Below, piece by piece: positions 16,944 to 26,600 of a DNA stretch of 64,000 nt; the first letter of the stretch is position 1; each line of letters starts with the position of its first letter. The DNA is taken from the NCBI GenBank assembly GCA_044224905.1, contig JBGAJN010000002.1, positions 1,736,001-1,800,000 of the forward strand, given 5' to 3'. The notes under the pieces were generated by a model. It was given only the letters and a program-made list of their open reading frames with translations, was not told the DNA's origin and searched no databases. This DNA comes from JBGAJN01 sp044224905. GTDB taxonomy: Bacteria; Verrucomicrobiota; Verrucomicrobiia; Limisphaerales; JBGAJN01. The position numbers and the translations under genes are program-made.

Positions 16944-18281
16944 ATGGATATGAAACGCCGATTCTCGCAGGTCAGTTTTGAAGGAATTCTTACGCTCGCG
17001 CTCGTGGCGGTGGCCTCGCCGCTGTTTGCCGCGCCAGTGACGTTCAACAAAGACATCGCCCCGCTGATGTTTAAGAACTGCTCCGACTGTCATCGGCCGG
17101 GTGAAGTAGCACCGTTTTCGCTGCTCAATTACGACGACGCTCGCAAGAAGGCCAAGACCATTGCGCACGCAACCGAGACGCGCCTCATGCCACCGTGGAA
17201 GGCGGAGATCGGCTTCGCGAAGTTCGAGGATGAGCGGCACTTGACGCCGGAACAGATCGCGCTGTTCAAGCGCTGGGTCGACGACGGCTTGATCGAAGGT
17301 GATGCGAAGGATCTTCCTGCGACGCCAAAATTTACCAGCGGTTGGCATCTCGGCGAACCCGACGCGGTGTTTCAACCTTCGGATCCGTATCATTTGAGCG
17401 CCGAGGGGCGGGACGTTTATCAATGCTTCGTAATCCCAGCGAACACGACTGAAGATCGCTATGTGTCGGCGGTAGAAATTCGTCCCGGCAATCGCAAGAT
17501 CGTTCACCACGTCATCGTGTTTCTCGACAACTCGGGAACCGCGCGGTCGAAGGACGCCGCGACGGCAGAGCCGGGGTTTGTCTCCTTCGGTGGTCCCGGT
17601 TTTCTCCCGACTGGTTCGCTGGGCGGATGGACTCCGGGCAATGAACCGCGTCACTTGCCGCCCGGCGTCGCGATGTTGCTGCCGAAGGGCGCCGACATCG
17701 TTTTGCAGGTTCACTACCACAAGAGCGGCAAGCCGGAGACGGATCAAACCAAGCTCGGAATTTATTTCTCGAAAACGCCGGTGGAAAAACGCTTGCGCAC
17801 CTTCCCGGTGGCGCAACGTCAGATCAACATTTCGCCCGGCGATTCGAACTACGTTTTGCGCGCGAGCTTGCCCATTCCGTTCGATGTGACCCTGCAGCAA
17901 ATTCTTCCGCACATGCACCTCATCGGTCGCGAAATGACCGTGACGGCGACATTGCCCAACGGTTCGGTGAAGAATCTTGTGCGCATTCCGGACTGGGACT
18001 TTAACTGGCAGAACACGTATCGATTTGCTGATCCCGTCAAACTGCCGCGTGGTAGCCGCGTGAACATGGTGGCGCGTTACGACAACTCGGAGAACAACCT
18101 CAACAACCCGAGTCATCCGCCAAAGCCGGTCCGTCGCGGCGAACAAACGACGGACGAAATGTGCATGGCGTTCCTAGGCTTCACCGTTGATCTCGAGAGC
18201 ATTTCCAAAGGGAAAACTATTCCGGGAATTCCCGACAACCTTTTGGGCATCGGCGGCTCGAAGAAGTCCGCCAAACGCTGA
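16944..18281 (+). CDS. exported cytochrome c fused to a copper type II monooxygenase-like domain
   Basis: A 445-residue exported protein. Residues 1-30 are a signal peptide. C46-x-x-C49-H50 is a covalent haem site within a short cytochrome c domain (to about residue 115). Residues 130-420 resemble the copper type II, ascorbate-dependent monooxygenase fold (dopamine beta-hydroxylase/PHM type): a KIVHHVIVF histidine pair, LQVHYHKSG, and QILPHMHLIGREM with the typical HxH and downstream Met as copper ligands. Fusion of haem and copper domains suggests that the haem delivers electrons in place of ascorbate, which is inferred. Such fusions are frequent in PVC bacteria, but their substrates are unknown. 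ATG 16944 and ATG 16950 are both possible starts. A terminator follows at 18311. Confidence 0.82.
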   Translation: MDMKRRFSQVSFEGILTLALVAVASPLFAAPVTFNKDIAPLMFKNCSDCHRPGEVAPFSLLNYDDARKKAKTIAHATETRLMPPWKAEIGFAKFEDERHLTPEQIALFKRWVDDGLIEGDAKDLPATPKFTSGWHLGEPDAVFQPSDPYHLSAEGRDVYQCFVIPANTTEDRYVSAVEIRPGNRKIVHHVIVFLDNSGTARSKDAATAEPGFVSFGGPGFLPTGSLGGWTPGNEPRHLPPGVAMLLPKGADIVLQVHYHKSGKPETDQTKLGIYFSKTPVEKRLRTFPVAQRQINISPGDSNYVLRASLPIPFDVTLQQILPHMHLIGREMTVTATLPNGSVKNLVRIPDWDFNWQNTYRFADPVKLPRGSRVNMVARYDNSENNLNNPSHPPKPVRRGEQTTDEMCMAFLGFTVDLESISKGKTIPGIPDNLLGIGGSKKSAKR

Positions 18282-18310
18282 GTCTCTTCAGCGTTCGTTC
18301 TATTTCCGCT

Positions 18311-18346
18311 TGGGTGCGTCGATTTCGGCGCACCCATTTTTCTTTT
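18311..18346 (+). terminator. rho-independent terminator
   Basis: An 8-bp perfect stem (TGGGTGCG pairing with CGCACCCA) with a 10-nt loop is followed by TTTTTCTTTT. It closes the cytochrome/monooxygenase gene and isolates it from the exporter operon. Confidence 0.82.
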
Positions 18347-18432
18347 GGTGGCCGAATCTGGAGTAGTCTTCCGCAGTTTTCTCGTTCATCGCCGTCGCGA
18401 CCGCGTAGTTGATTTGCAGAAAGTGGTTGACA

Positions 18433-18470
18433 ATTAAAACACGTGTTTGAATTGTGTATTTGAATTGTGA
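18433..18470. promoter_or_regulatory. near-perfect palindrome and direct repeat upstream of the TetR gene (putative autoregulatory operator)
   Basis: AATTAAAACAC directly abuts GTGTTTGAATT, giving a 22-bp inverted repeat with one mismatch per arm (18433-18454). The inner 12 bp, AAACACGTGTTT, are perfectly palindromic. A TTGACA -35-like box (18428-18433) abuts it. In addition TTGAATTGTG occurs twice, 13 bp apart, ending in the GTG start codon. This is the usual size and position of a TetR-family operator. Binding is inferred. Confidence 0.6.
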
Positions 18471-19141
18471 GAGCTAAAGTCAAAACTCGCCCTGAGGACG
18501 TGACCCTTGAGGCCACGCGTGAGCAGTTGCTCGCGGCGGCCAGTGAAGTATTCGCGGAAACCGGATTCCGCGATGCTACGGTCCGTCAGATTTGTGAGCG
18601 CGCCGGGGCCAACATCGCCGCCGTCAATTATCACTTTGGCGACAAGGAAACGCTCTACACCGAGGTGCTGAAGACGGCTTACGATCGTGCCTACGAGAAA
18701 TACCCGGCCGATTTCGGGCTCGCTGCCAGTGCCACCGTCGAACGGCGTTTGTTCGCCTTCGTGCGTGCGTTCCTGCTGCGGATATTTGATGAAGGCCCGC
18801 ATTCCCATCATGGAAAACTGATGGCGCGTGAGATGGTGGATCCGACCGCCGCTCTTGATGCAGTTGTTCGGGAGGGAATTAGCCAGCAGGCCGCGACGAT
18901 TTCCCAAATTGTCCGCGAGTTGCTGGGTGGGAAAGCGAGTGAAGAGCTGGTTCGTCGATGCGGCATGAGCGTCGTGAGCCAGGTGCTCTTCTATCACAAC
19001 TGCCGGCCTGTCATCGGCCGCATGTATCCGGACCTCAAGTTTGGCTCGAAGCAGATCGAACAGATCGCCGAGCACATCACCCAATTCTCACTAGCCGGAA
19101 TCAATGCGATGGCTGGCAAAAAATGTTCTCGGAAAAAGTAA
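18467..19141 (+). CDS. TetR-family transcriptional regulator, CecR/YbiH-like
   Basis: A 224-residue repressor. The N-terminal TetR helix-turn-helix spans residues 15-62 (REQLLAAASEVFAETGFRDA, then ICERAGANIAAVNYHFGDKETLY). The C-terminal ligand-binding part, with HHGKLMAREMVDPTAAL and an all-helical tail, resembles the DUF1956 domain of E. coli CecR, which represses an ABC exporter and its HlyD adaptor. The same partners follow directly here: permease, ATPase, HlyD and TolC, with gaps of only 10-24 bp. The gene starts with GTG and has a palindrome immediately upstream, so autoregulation together with the exporter is likely. The inducer is unknown. Confidence 0.88.
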   Translation: MRAKVKTRPEDVTLEATREQLLAAASEVFAETGFRDATVRQICERAGANIAAVNYHFGDKETLYTEVLKTAYDRAYEKYPADFGLAASATVERRLFAFVRAFLLRIFDEGPHSHHGKLMAREMVDPTAALDAVVREGISQQAATISQIVRELLGGKASEELVRRCGMSVVSQVLFYHNCRPVIGRMYPDLKFGSKQIEQIAEHITQFSLAGINAMAGKKCSRKK

Positions 19142-19159
19142 GCAACTTCGATCTCCACC

Positions 19160-20299
19160 ATGTTTCGACTTGCGATCAAAATGCTCCTCGGCGACCGCGC
19201 CAAATACGGGATGCTCATCGGCGGGCTCGCATTCGCGACCTTGCTGATGGCGCAGCAGTCCGCGGTGTTTCTCGGCCTGCTCTCGTGGACGACAAGTCAT
19301 TTGCGGAACATCCGCGCGCAGATCTGGGTCGTGGAGGCGAAGGTCGAGCAAGCCAACGAAGTCAAATCCATGCGCGACACAGACGTGAACCGCGTGCGCA
19401 CGGCGAGCGGTGTCGATTGGGCGGTGCCGTTGTTCTTCAACATTCTCTCGGCGAAATTAGCCGACGGAAATTTCAAGCCGGTCATGATCATCGGCCTCGA
19501 TAACTCCACGTTGGTCGGCCGCCCGGCGGTGATGCTGAAAGGGAAGCTCGAAGACATTCGCCTGCCCAACTCCGTCATCATCGACGACCTCGCGGTGCAA
19601 CGCCTGAGTGTCGGGCGTAAGAAGCCGCTCGATGTCGGTGACACATTTGAGATTAACGACAAGGAAGCGCGTATCGTGGGCATCTGCAAAGCCGAGAGAC
19701 ACTTCTTTGGTTACCCGTATTTGTTCACGACGTTCGATCAGGCGCGGCTGTTCTCGCCGAAGGTGCGCAAAATGTTGAGCGTGGTGCTTGCGGCGCCGAA
19801 GCCTGGTTGGACGGCGGCGCAAGCCGCGGCGCAGATCGGCAAAGAGACGGGATTGCGCGCCTACACCGAAGACGATTTTGGGTGGTCGACGATCTGGTGG
19901 TATTTCCGCAACACCGGCATTCCCGCTTCGTTCGGCACGACGATTCTGCTCGGCTTCATCGTCGGCATCGCGGTGTCGGGCCAGACGTTTTATTTGTTCG
20001 TACTCGATAATCTCCGCCACCTCGGCGCGTTGAAGGCAATGGGCACAAGCAATCTCACCATCGCGGGAATGTTGCTCGTGCAGGCGTTGCTCGTGGGCGT
20101 GGTCGGTTACGGTATTGGTATCGGACTGACGGTTTTGTTCGGCATTGCCGTCCTCGGCAAGGGCATGCCGCCGTTCCTGCTGCCGTATCAGCTGCCGCTC
20201 GCGATTTTCGGCATCATCATGTTCATCTGCTGTTGCGCGGCGTTGCTTGGCATCCGGCGCATATACAAAGTGGAACCGGCGATGGTTTTCCGTGGCTAA
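19160..20299 (+). CDS. ABC transporter permease, FtsX/DevC-like
   Basis: A 379-residue inner-membrane permease. A first transmembrane helix (residues 18-42) is followed by a large periplasmic domain of the MacB/DevC type (residues 45-260) and three more helices at about 262-285, 308-332 and 345-365, ending in the typical VEPAMVFRG. The FtsX signature LGALKAMGTSNLTIAGMLL lies between helices. Together with the ATPase, HlyD adaptor and TolC channel encoded next, it would form a DevBCA-TolC-like tripartite exporter. The one in Anabaena exports glycolipids. The substrate here is unknown. It starts 18 bp after the TetR stop. Confidence 0.88.
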   Translation: MFRLAIKMLLGDRAKYGMLIGGLAFATLLMAQQSAVFLGLLSWTTSHLRNIRAQIWVVEAKVEQANEVKSMRDTDVNRVRTASGVDWAVPLFFNILSAKLADGNFKPVMIIGLDNSTLVGRPAVMLKGKLEDIRLPNSVIIDDLAVQRLSVGRKKPLDVGDTFEINDKEARIVGICKAERHFFGYPYLFTTFDQARLFSPKVRKMLSVVLAAPKPGWTAAQAAAQIGKETGLRAYTEDDFGWSTIWWYFRNTGIPASFGTTILLGFIVGIAVSGQTFYLFVLDNLRHLGALKAMGTSNLTIAGMLLVQALLVGVVGYGIGIGLTVLFGIAVLGKGMPPFLLPYQLPLAIFGIIMFICCCAALLGIRRIYKVEPAMVFRG

Positions 20300-20318
20300 A
20301 ACTGCGAGCCCAGTCTGT

Positions 20319-21077
20319 ATGAACTCGCCCATCGCAACGCAATCAACCAACGGCAATGGTCCGAACCTCGCGGTCCACGTGCGCGGTGTGACGAAGACGT
20401 TCGGCTTGGGCGAGGCGCGCACGCAAGCGCTCAAGGGCGTCGACTTCGATGCACGGCGCGGCGAGTTGCTGATGATTGTTGGGCCTTCGGGCTGCGGAAA
20501 GACAACGTTGCTGAGTGTGATCGCCGGAACGCTGGTGTTCGACGAGGGTGAGATCGACGTGTTCGACACGCCGCTTCACGACTTGAAGCCGCGGGGGATA
20601 ACGGAATTTCGCAAGCGCAACGTGGGATTCATTTTTCAGCAGTTCAATCTGATTCCGACTCTTAGCTTGGTGGAAAATGTTTCCGTGCCTTTGCTCATTG
20701 GTGGAGTGAAGCGGGGTGATGCGGAAGAGCGCGCGGCGGCGATGCTGACCAAGCTCGGCCTCCACGGCCGCGAGAATGATCGCCCTACTAATCTTTCTGG
20801 CGGTCAGCAACAACGGGTCGCCATCGCGCGCGCGCTGGTTCACGAACCGCGCCTCGTCATCTGCGATGAACCGACCAGCGCGCTCGATAAGGACACCGGT
20901 GCGCAAATCATGGAACAGTTGCGTGAAGTCGCGCGGCATCCGGAACGGTGCGTGATCGTGGTAACGCACGACAATCGTGTCTTCAAATATTCCGATCGCA
21001 TGACCGAGATGGAAGATGGCCGCGTCCAACGGGTCCACGAAGCTCCTGGCCAGAGTAGCTTGCCGGTCGATCACTGA
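20319..21077 (+). CDS. ABC transporter ATP-binding protein, DevA/LolD-like
   Basis: A 252-residue ATPase that powers the adjacent FtsX-type permease. Walker A is GPSGCGKTT, the Q-loop FIFQQFNLIP, the ABC signature LSGGQQQRVAIARAL, Walker B LVICDEPTSALD, and the H-loop VVTHDNR. The class is that of LolD, MacB and DevA, which pair with FtsX-type permeases that act on envelope substrates. ATG 20319 is chosen because the longer upstream frame overlaps the permease gene and adds no conserved sequence. It lies 19 bp after the permease stop and 24 bp before the HlyD gene. Confidence 0.93.
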   Translation: MNSPIATQSTNGNGPNLAVHVRGVTKTFGLGEARTQALKGVDFDARRGELLMIVGPSGCGKTTLLSVIAGTLVFDEGEIDVFDTPLHDLKPRGITEFRKRNVGFIFQQFNLIPTLSLVENVSVPLLIGGVKRGDAEERAAAMLTKLGLHGRENDRPTNLSGGQQQRVAIARALVHEPRLVICDEPTSALDKDTGAQIMEQLREVARHPERCVIVVTHDNRVFKYSDRMTEMEDGRVQRVHEAPGQSSLPVDH

Positions 21078-21101
21078 TTACGAATTCCTTATTAACTTCC
21101 T

Positions 21102-22052
21102 ATGATCTTCAAACGAATCAGCTTCTACCTTGCGATCGCTGGGATTTGCGGCGCCGTTTATCTCGTGAAGGAAATGCAGAAGAAGCCGCCGGTCCCGCCG
21201 CCGCTGGTGGAACCGGCGCGGTCCCCGTTCACTGAGTCTGTTGCGGCGAGTGGATTGATTGAATCGACGCGCGAGAACGTAAAAGTCGGCACGACCAAAG
21301 CGGGAATCGTGACGAAGATCTTTGTCGCGGTCGGTTCGAAAGTGAAACAGGGTGATTCGCTTTTCCAGCTCGACGATCGCGAATCACGCGCACGTTTGGC
21401 GACAGCGGAGGCTCAGTTGGCCGGGTTGCGCGCGTCGTTGAAAGCGGAGCAGGTGATGGCGGCGGATGCGGCGGATCAATTTGCCCGCGCCGAGAAATTG
21501 GAGAAGTTGAACGTGGCTTCTGATGACGAACGCACAAGAAAGCGATTCACCTCGCAGAACTGGGAGGCGCGCGTGGCGAAGATCGAGGCGGACATCAAAG
21601 CTGCGGAGGCGCAGTTGCAGCAGGCGAGAGTCGATCTCGAAGTGCTGACGGTTCGTGCGTCTCGCGATGGAGCGATTCTGCAAGTGGGTATCCGCGAAGG
21701 TGAGCACGCTGGGCTGACGCCAACCGAGCCGCTCATGATTCTCGGCGATACGGACACGTTGCAAGTGCGCGCGGATGTCGACGAACAGAACGCGCCGCTC
21801 GTGCAAGCTGGACAGCCCGCCGTGGCGTATTTGAAGGGCGATACGAAGAACAAGATTCCGTTGCGCTTCGTGCGCATCGAGCCCTACGTAATTCCGAAGC
21901 GCTCGCTCACGGGTGACAGTGTTGAGCGCGTAGATACCCGCGTCTTGCAGATTATTTTTGAGATGGATCGTCCGCAAACACCGCTTTACGTCGGGCAGCA
22001 AGTGGACGTATTCATTCAGCGGGCACCCACCCAGACGGCGAAGAATCTCTAA
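21102..22052 (+). CDS. HlyD/DevB-family periplasmic adaptor (membrane fusion protein)
   Basis: A 316-residue membrane fusion protein. An N-terminal anchor (residues 5-22) is followed by a proline stretch (KKPPVPPPLVEP), the first half of the lipoyl/biotinyl-like domain (AGIVTKIFVAVGSKVKQGDSL), a short coiled-coil hairpin (residues 75-185), the second lipoyl half, and a beta-barrel domain with PLMILGDTDTLQVRADVDE and VGQQVDVFIQ. The hairpin would dock onto the TolC homologue encoded 10 bp downstream. The role as linker between inner-membrane ABC transporter and outer-membrane channel is standard for the family. Confidence 0.9.
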   Translation: MIFKRISFYLAIAGICGAVYLVKEMQKKPPVPPPLVEPARSPFTESVAASGLIESTRENVKVGTTKAGIVTKIFVAVGSKVKQGDSLFQLDDRESRARLATAEAQLAGLRASLKAEQVMAADAADQFARAEKLEKLNVASDDERTRKRFTSQNWEARVAKIEADIKAAEAQLQQARVDLEVLTVRASRDGAILQVGIREGEHAGLTPTEPLMILGDTDTLQVRADVDEQNAPLVQAGQPAVAYLKGDTKNKIPLRFVRIEPYVIPKRSLTGDSVERVDTRVLQIIFEMDRPQTPLYVGQQVDVFIQRAPTQTAKNL

Positions 22053-22062
22053 CTAACGACTT

Positions 22063-23430
22063 ATGCTCCGATTCATTTTCAATCGATTGGTCTTGGTGAC
22101 TTTCGGCGCCGTGCTGGTGACGGTTGGTCGGGCGCAGACGAACGCGCCCGAGTGGTTGACGAAGCCGCTGACCGTGACGGACGCGCTCGATACCGCGCTG
22201 CGGCGCAACGCGGCCATTTCGAAAGCGCGTGCGGATCTCGAGGCGGCGGCCGGGATTGCTGTGCAAACAAAGGCGATCGTCATTCCCAAAGTCAAGGTGA
22301 CTGGCGGGTATCAGGTCGTTGACAAGGCATCGATCGATAACATTCAGGTGCCCGGATTCACGATCCCGCAGAGTGACCAGAACTGGAACATCGGTGTCAA
22401 ACTCGTGCAATCGATCTACGAAGGCGGTCGTATGCGTTCGGCGCTGCGTTCGGCGAAACTGACGCGCGAACAAGCGATGCAGAACTACCAGACCGTTGTT
22501 GCGGACACGCTCACCGAGGTGCGGGCGATTTACTACGACATCTTGCTGGCGGCGCAATTGATCGTGGTTCAGGAGGCGTCAGTGAAACTCTTGCAACAGG
22601 AGCTCGACGATCAGAAGCGCCGGTTCGAGGCGGGAACGGTGCCGCGATTCAATGTGCTTCGTGCCGAGGTGGAAGTTGCAAACGCACGGCCGAAGTTGAT
22701 TCGGGCGAAGAATTCGTACCGCGTTGCGAAGAACAATCTCGCGAATCTGCTCGGCTACGACCTGCCGCCCGGAGTGTGGGAAGATTTGCCGCTGCAACTT
22801 GCGGGCAAGCTTGAGGCAGAGCCTTACACGCTGGATCTGACGGCGGCTGTTCAGCAAGCTAGGGAACGGCGTCCGGAGTTGAGCACATTGCGCACGGCGG
22901 AAAAATTGCGTCGCGAAGAAATCGTTAATGCTCAGGCGGGAGCGTTGCCGAGTCTGCAGGCGTTCGTCGGATTCGGTTCGCAGAACACCCGCTTCAGCAC
23001 CGATCTCACGCGGGACATTTCCGGCTGGAACGCCGGCGCGCAATTGAGTTGGGATCTTTTCGACGGCGAACTCACGAAGGGAAAAGTCAGCGAGGCGCGC
23101 GCGAGATTGCAACGGGCGGAAGTCGAACTCGATGACGTAGCTCGTCGCGTGGAAATCGAAGTGCGCACCGCGTATTCGAATTTCATCGAGGCGCAGGAAG
23201 TTTTGGAGTCGCAGAAGAAAGTTCAGGAGCAAGCTGAGGAAGCGCTGCGGCTCGCCAACGCGCGAAGCGAAGCCGGCACCGGTACGCAACTAGACGTGCT
23301 CAACGCCCAAACCGCTCTCACCGAAGCGCGCACTACGCAGATTCAGGCGCTGAGGGATTACTCGGTTGCCCGCGTCCGTTTGGAGCGCGCAGCGGGACAA
23401 ATTGTGTTCGAAAAGACGGACGGGAAGTAA
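22063..23430 (+). CDS. TolC-family outer-membrane efflux protein
   Basis: A 455-residue outer-membrane channel protein. A signal peptide is seen in residues 1-25. Two related OEP halves follow, each beginning with a helical stretch (VTDALDTALRRNAAISKARADL, and LTAAVQQARERRPELSTLRT) and a strand pair. The second half ends in ANARSEAGTGTQLDVLNAQTAL, a hallmark TolC-family segment. It closes the operon TetR-permease-ATPase-HlyD-TolC, so the exporter spans the whole envelope. No convincing terminator follows. About 210 bp separate it from smc. Confidence 0.9.
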   Translation: MLRFIFNRLVLVTFGAVLVTVGRAQTNAPEWLTKPLTVTDALDTALRRNAAISKARADLEAAAGIAVQTKAIVIPKVKVTGGYQVVDKASIDNIQVPGFTIPQSDQNWNIGVKLVQSIYEGGRMRSALRSAKLTREQAMQNYQTVVADTLTEVRAIYYDILLAAQLIVVQEASVKLLQQELDDQKRRFEAGTVPRFNVLRAEVEVANARPKLIRAKNSYRVAKNNLANLLGYDLPPGVWEDLPLQLAGKLEAEPYTLDLTAAVQQARERRPELSTLRTAEKLRREEIVNAQAGALPSLQAFVGFGSQNTRFSTDLTRDISGWNAGAQLSWDLFDGELTKGKVSEARARLQRAEVELDDVARRVEIEVRTAYSNFIEAQEVLESQKKVQEQAEEALRLANARSEAGTGTQLDVLNAQTALTEARTTQIQALRDYSVARVRLERAAGQIVFEKTDGK

Positions 23431-23644
23431 GCCTAGGGAAGAAAAGTTGTTCGATGCGCATTAGTAGTGGCTGGCGACGGTTGCGTCCGCAACAGGGAGC
23501 GTAAAACTCTTTAATTGGCGCTTTTTTCGCACGTTTGAGGAAGTTTTAGGCCGCCATTAGTGGTGCCTCGGCAAAAGATGCACCGCAGTATATGGTGGAA
23601 TTTGACTTTACAGGTTGGCGACTTTCTTGTTTCCTCCTCGTGTC

Positions 23645-26600
23645 ATGTATCTCAAGAGCCTTACAGCGCTCGGCTTCAAGTCCTTCGCGGACAAGACCAC
23701 CCTTAATTTTCAGCCCGGCATCACTGCGATTGTCGGGCCGAACGGCTGCGGCAAGTCGAATGTAGCCGATGCCGTGCGGTGGGTTCTGGGCGAGCAATCT
23801 GCGAAAGCGCTTCGCGGTGGTGAGATGGCGGACGTTATTTTCAGCGGCACCGATGGCCGCAAGCCGCTCGGCATGGCGGAAGTTTCCCTGACGATTGGTG
23901 ACATTGACGGCGAGCATCTCAAAGCAGCCGGTGTTGAAATCGAATACAACGAAGTCACCCTCACTCGACGTGTTTTCCGCGACGGTGGCAGCGAGTATTT
24001 CATCAACAAGGTTCCGTGCCGGCTGAAGGACATTCAGCAACTCTTCATGGGAACGGGTGTCGGGCGCACGAGCTACAGCATCATGGCGCAAGGCAACATC
24101 ACGCAGATCATCTCCAGCAAACCGGATGATCGCCGCATGGTGTTCGAAGAAGCCGCCGGCATCACAAAATTCAAGGCGCAGAAAAAAGAATCGCTCCGCA
24201 AGCTCGAGCACACCGAGCAAAATCTTTTGCGCGTGCAGGACCTCATCCGCGAAGTAAAGCGGCAGATTGGCTCGTTGCAACGTCAGGCCGGCAAGGCGCG
24301 CCGCTACAAGCAATTGATGCAGGAGATGCAGCACCTCGACACGCAACTGGCGCGGCATCAGTTCGACGTCTTGCAGGGCGAGATTCGCGATCGGCAGGAC
24401 ACTATGGAGGCCTTGCGCGTTGAGATCGAGAACACATCCGAGAACGTTCTGCGCGGGGAAAACGAGATAACGCAATTGCGCGAGCGCTTGTCGGAGCTCG
24501 AAAATCAGATTCACGCCGAGCAGCAGCGCGGAATGGAATTGAAGGCGCAGATCGACCGCCACGAGAGTCGCGTTCACTTCAATCAGGAACGCCTTCAGGA
24601 ACTTGAACAGCAGAATTTCAAAGCACTGAGCGATATCACTCAGGCTGAAGAGCGCAAGCTGGCCGCCGAGCAGGAGCTCACCGTCGTGGGCAACCGCCTC
24701 GCGGAAGTCATCCGTCAGGTTGAGCAACATCGCACCGCGCTCGAAGCCAAGCAGGCCGCACTGAAACAGGTGGACGACGATCTGCGCACCCGTCAGGAAG
24801 CATTGCGCAACGCGCAGGCCGATTCCTTCTCCGCAAACCAACAACTCACGCGTGTCCGCAACGAAATCAACGCGCTCGACCTGCAAAAGCAGGGGAACAC
24901 GATTCGCCTCGAAAAACTTTCCGCGGAGAAGATTCAACTTGAGCAGGAACGCGGCGGCCTTGAAGTCCGCTTGCAGGAATTTTCCGCCAACGTAGAAGCT
25001 GAAAAGCTCAACGTGCAGACGAGCCGCGGCACGGTCGAAGAACGCCAGGCGCGTTTGAAGGAGCTCGCGCAGCAGCTTTCGCAGATCACTCACGAGCTCG
25101 ACGAATTGCTCCGTGCACAAGCGGGCAAACGTTCGCAGTTGAACGTGCTTGAACAGTTGCAAGGTTCGCACGAAGGGTTTAGCGCGGGTGCGCTCGCGGC
25201 TTTGAAGCAGTCGCAATCGGTTCTTGGTTCGCTCGCTGACAAGATTCGCGTGCCGGATCAATATGTGACGGCCGTTGAAACCGCGCTCGGTTCTCAGTTG
25301 CAACTCGTGCTCACGGAGCAACCCGAGTCCGCTCAGCAGATTCTCACGGACCTCGCCACGAACAAAAAGGGCAGGGCGAGCATCGCCGCATTGGGGCTGG
25401 CTTCGTCGCGGACGATGGCGGCGCTGGAGTCCGTTCCGGCTGGTGGCACGGTGGCGTTGTCGGTGATTGAGGCCGATCCCTCAGTTCGTTCGCTGCTTGA
25501 GTCTTTGCTTTCCCGAACGATTGTCGTTCCCGATCTCGCGACGGCGACTGCTGCGTGGCGCGAATCCACCGGCGCGTTTGATTTCGTCACGTTGACGGGC
25601 GAGTTGCTGAATCGCCACGGCGTGTTCACCGGCGGCGCCGGCAATGGAAAACCGAACGCGTCCATTTTGGGCCGCAAAAACCAGATCGCCGAGTTGCAGA
25701 CCGTGTTGGCGCAATTGCAGGAGCAGGTCAATGAGGGCAGCAAGCGCAAGGGCGCCTTGCTCAGCGAACAGACCGCTTTGCAGGCCAGCCTTCAGCAGGC
25801 GCAGACGGAATTGCGCACCCAGGAAGTTGCGATCGCCACGCGCCAGGGCGAGTTGACCGCACTTCACAATTCGCAGCGGGTGTTGCACCAGAAGATTGAT
25901 ACCGTTGTTTACGAAATTCAAAGCCTCGCGGCTACCGAGCAGGAAGGCTTGCAGAAGCGTGCCGCGTTGAGTGCGCAGTTGTCTGAATTTGAAACGCGCG
26001 AACGCAATTGCCAAGAGCAAGTGACGCTGTTGACCGCCGGCCTTGAAGAATTGCGTTTGAGCCGCGATCAAGCGAACACAGCTTTGACGGAATCCAAGGT
26101 GGCGCTTGCTGCTGACGAGCAACTTGTCGGGTCGTTCCGCAGCCAGCAGCGGCCTTTGGAGCAACGCATCCGCGAGCTGGGGCAGTTTGTTGAACAGCGT
26201 CGCAGTGAGTGTTCGGCGTTCCTCACGCGCAAGGCGCAGTACGAATCGGAAATCGTTGAGTCACGTCGCGCGTCGGAATCCCTTCAGCATCAGCGCGAGC
26301 AGGTGAACACGCAGGTGGCTGAGTTGCTGGATAATAAAGGCACGCAGGACGCCGCCGTGAGCGAACGCGAGGAATCCTTGCGGGAGCAGCGTCGCACGTT
26401 GGCGGAGCGCCAGCAGCAGCGTGGTGGTATCGAAGTGGAACTCGCGCAGAAAAACATGCAGGTGCAGAACCTTCGTGAGCGTGTTCAGCAGAAGTATCAG
26501 ATTAACCTCGACGACGTCCGCAGTGAGTGCATCACGATCACCTATGCCGACGAAGGTCCGGCCAAGGTGCAGACTCTTAGCCCCGAGGAAATGGCTGCCG

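Noticed and set aside
16854..18146. 430-residue minus-strand open frame
   Set aside because: It is antisense to the cytochrome/copper monooxygenase fusion, which has the CxxCH and copper motifs.
23431..23560. GTTGCG/CGCAAC and AGCG/CGCT inverted repeats after the TolC gene as a terminator
   Set aside because: One has a 2-nt loop and the other only 4 bp of stem, so neither is a credible terminator despite a T-run.
23546..25321. 591-residue minus-strand open frame
   Set aside because: It mirrors the coding strand of smc, and its composition (Leu-, Arg- and Ala-rich, many Phe) is that of an antisense shadow of coiled-coil codons.
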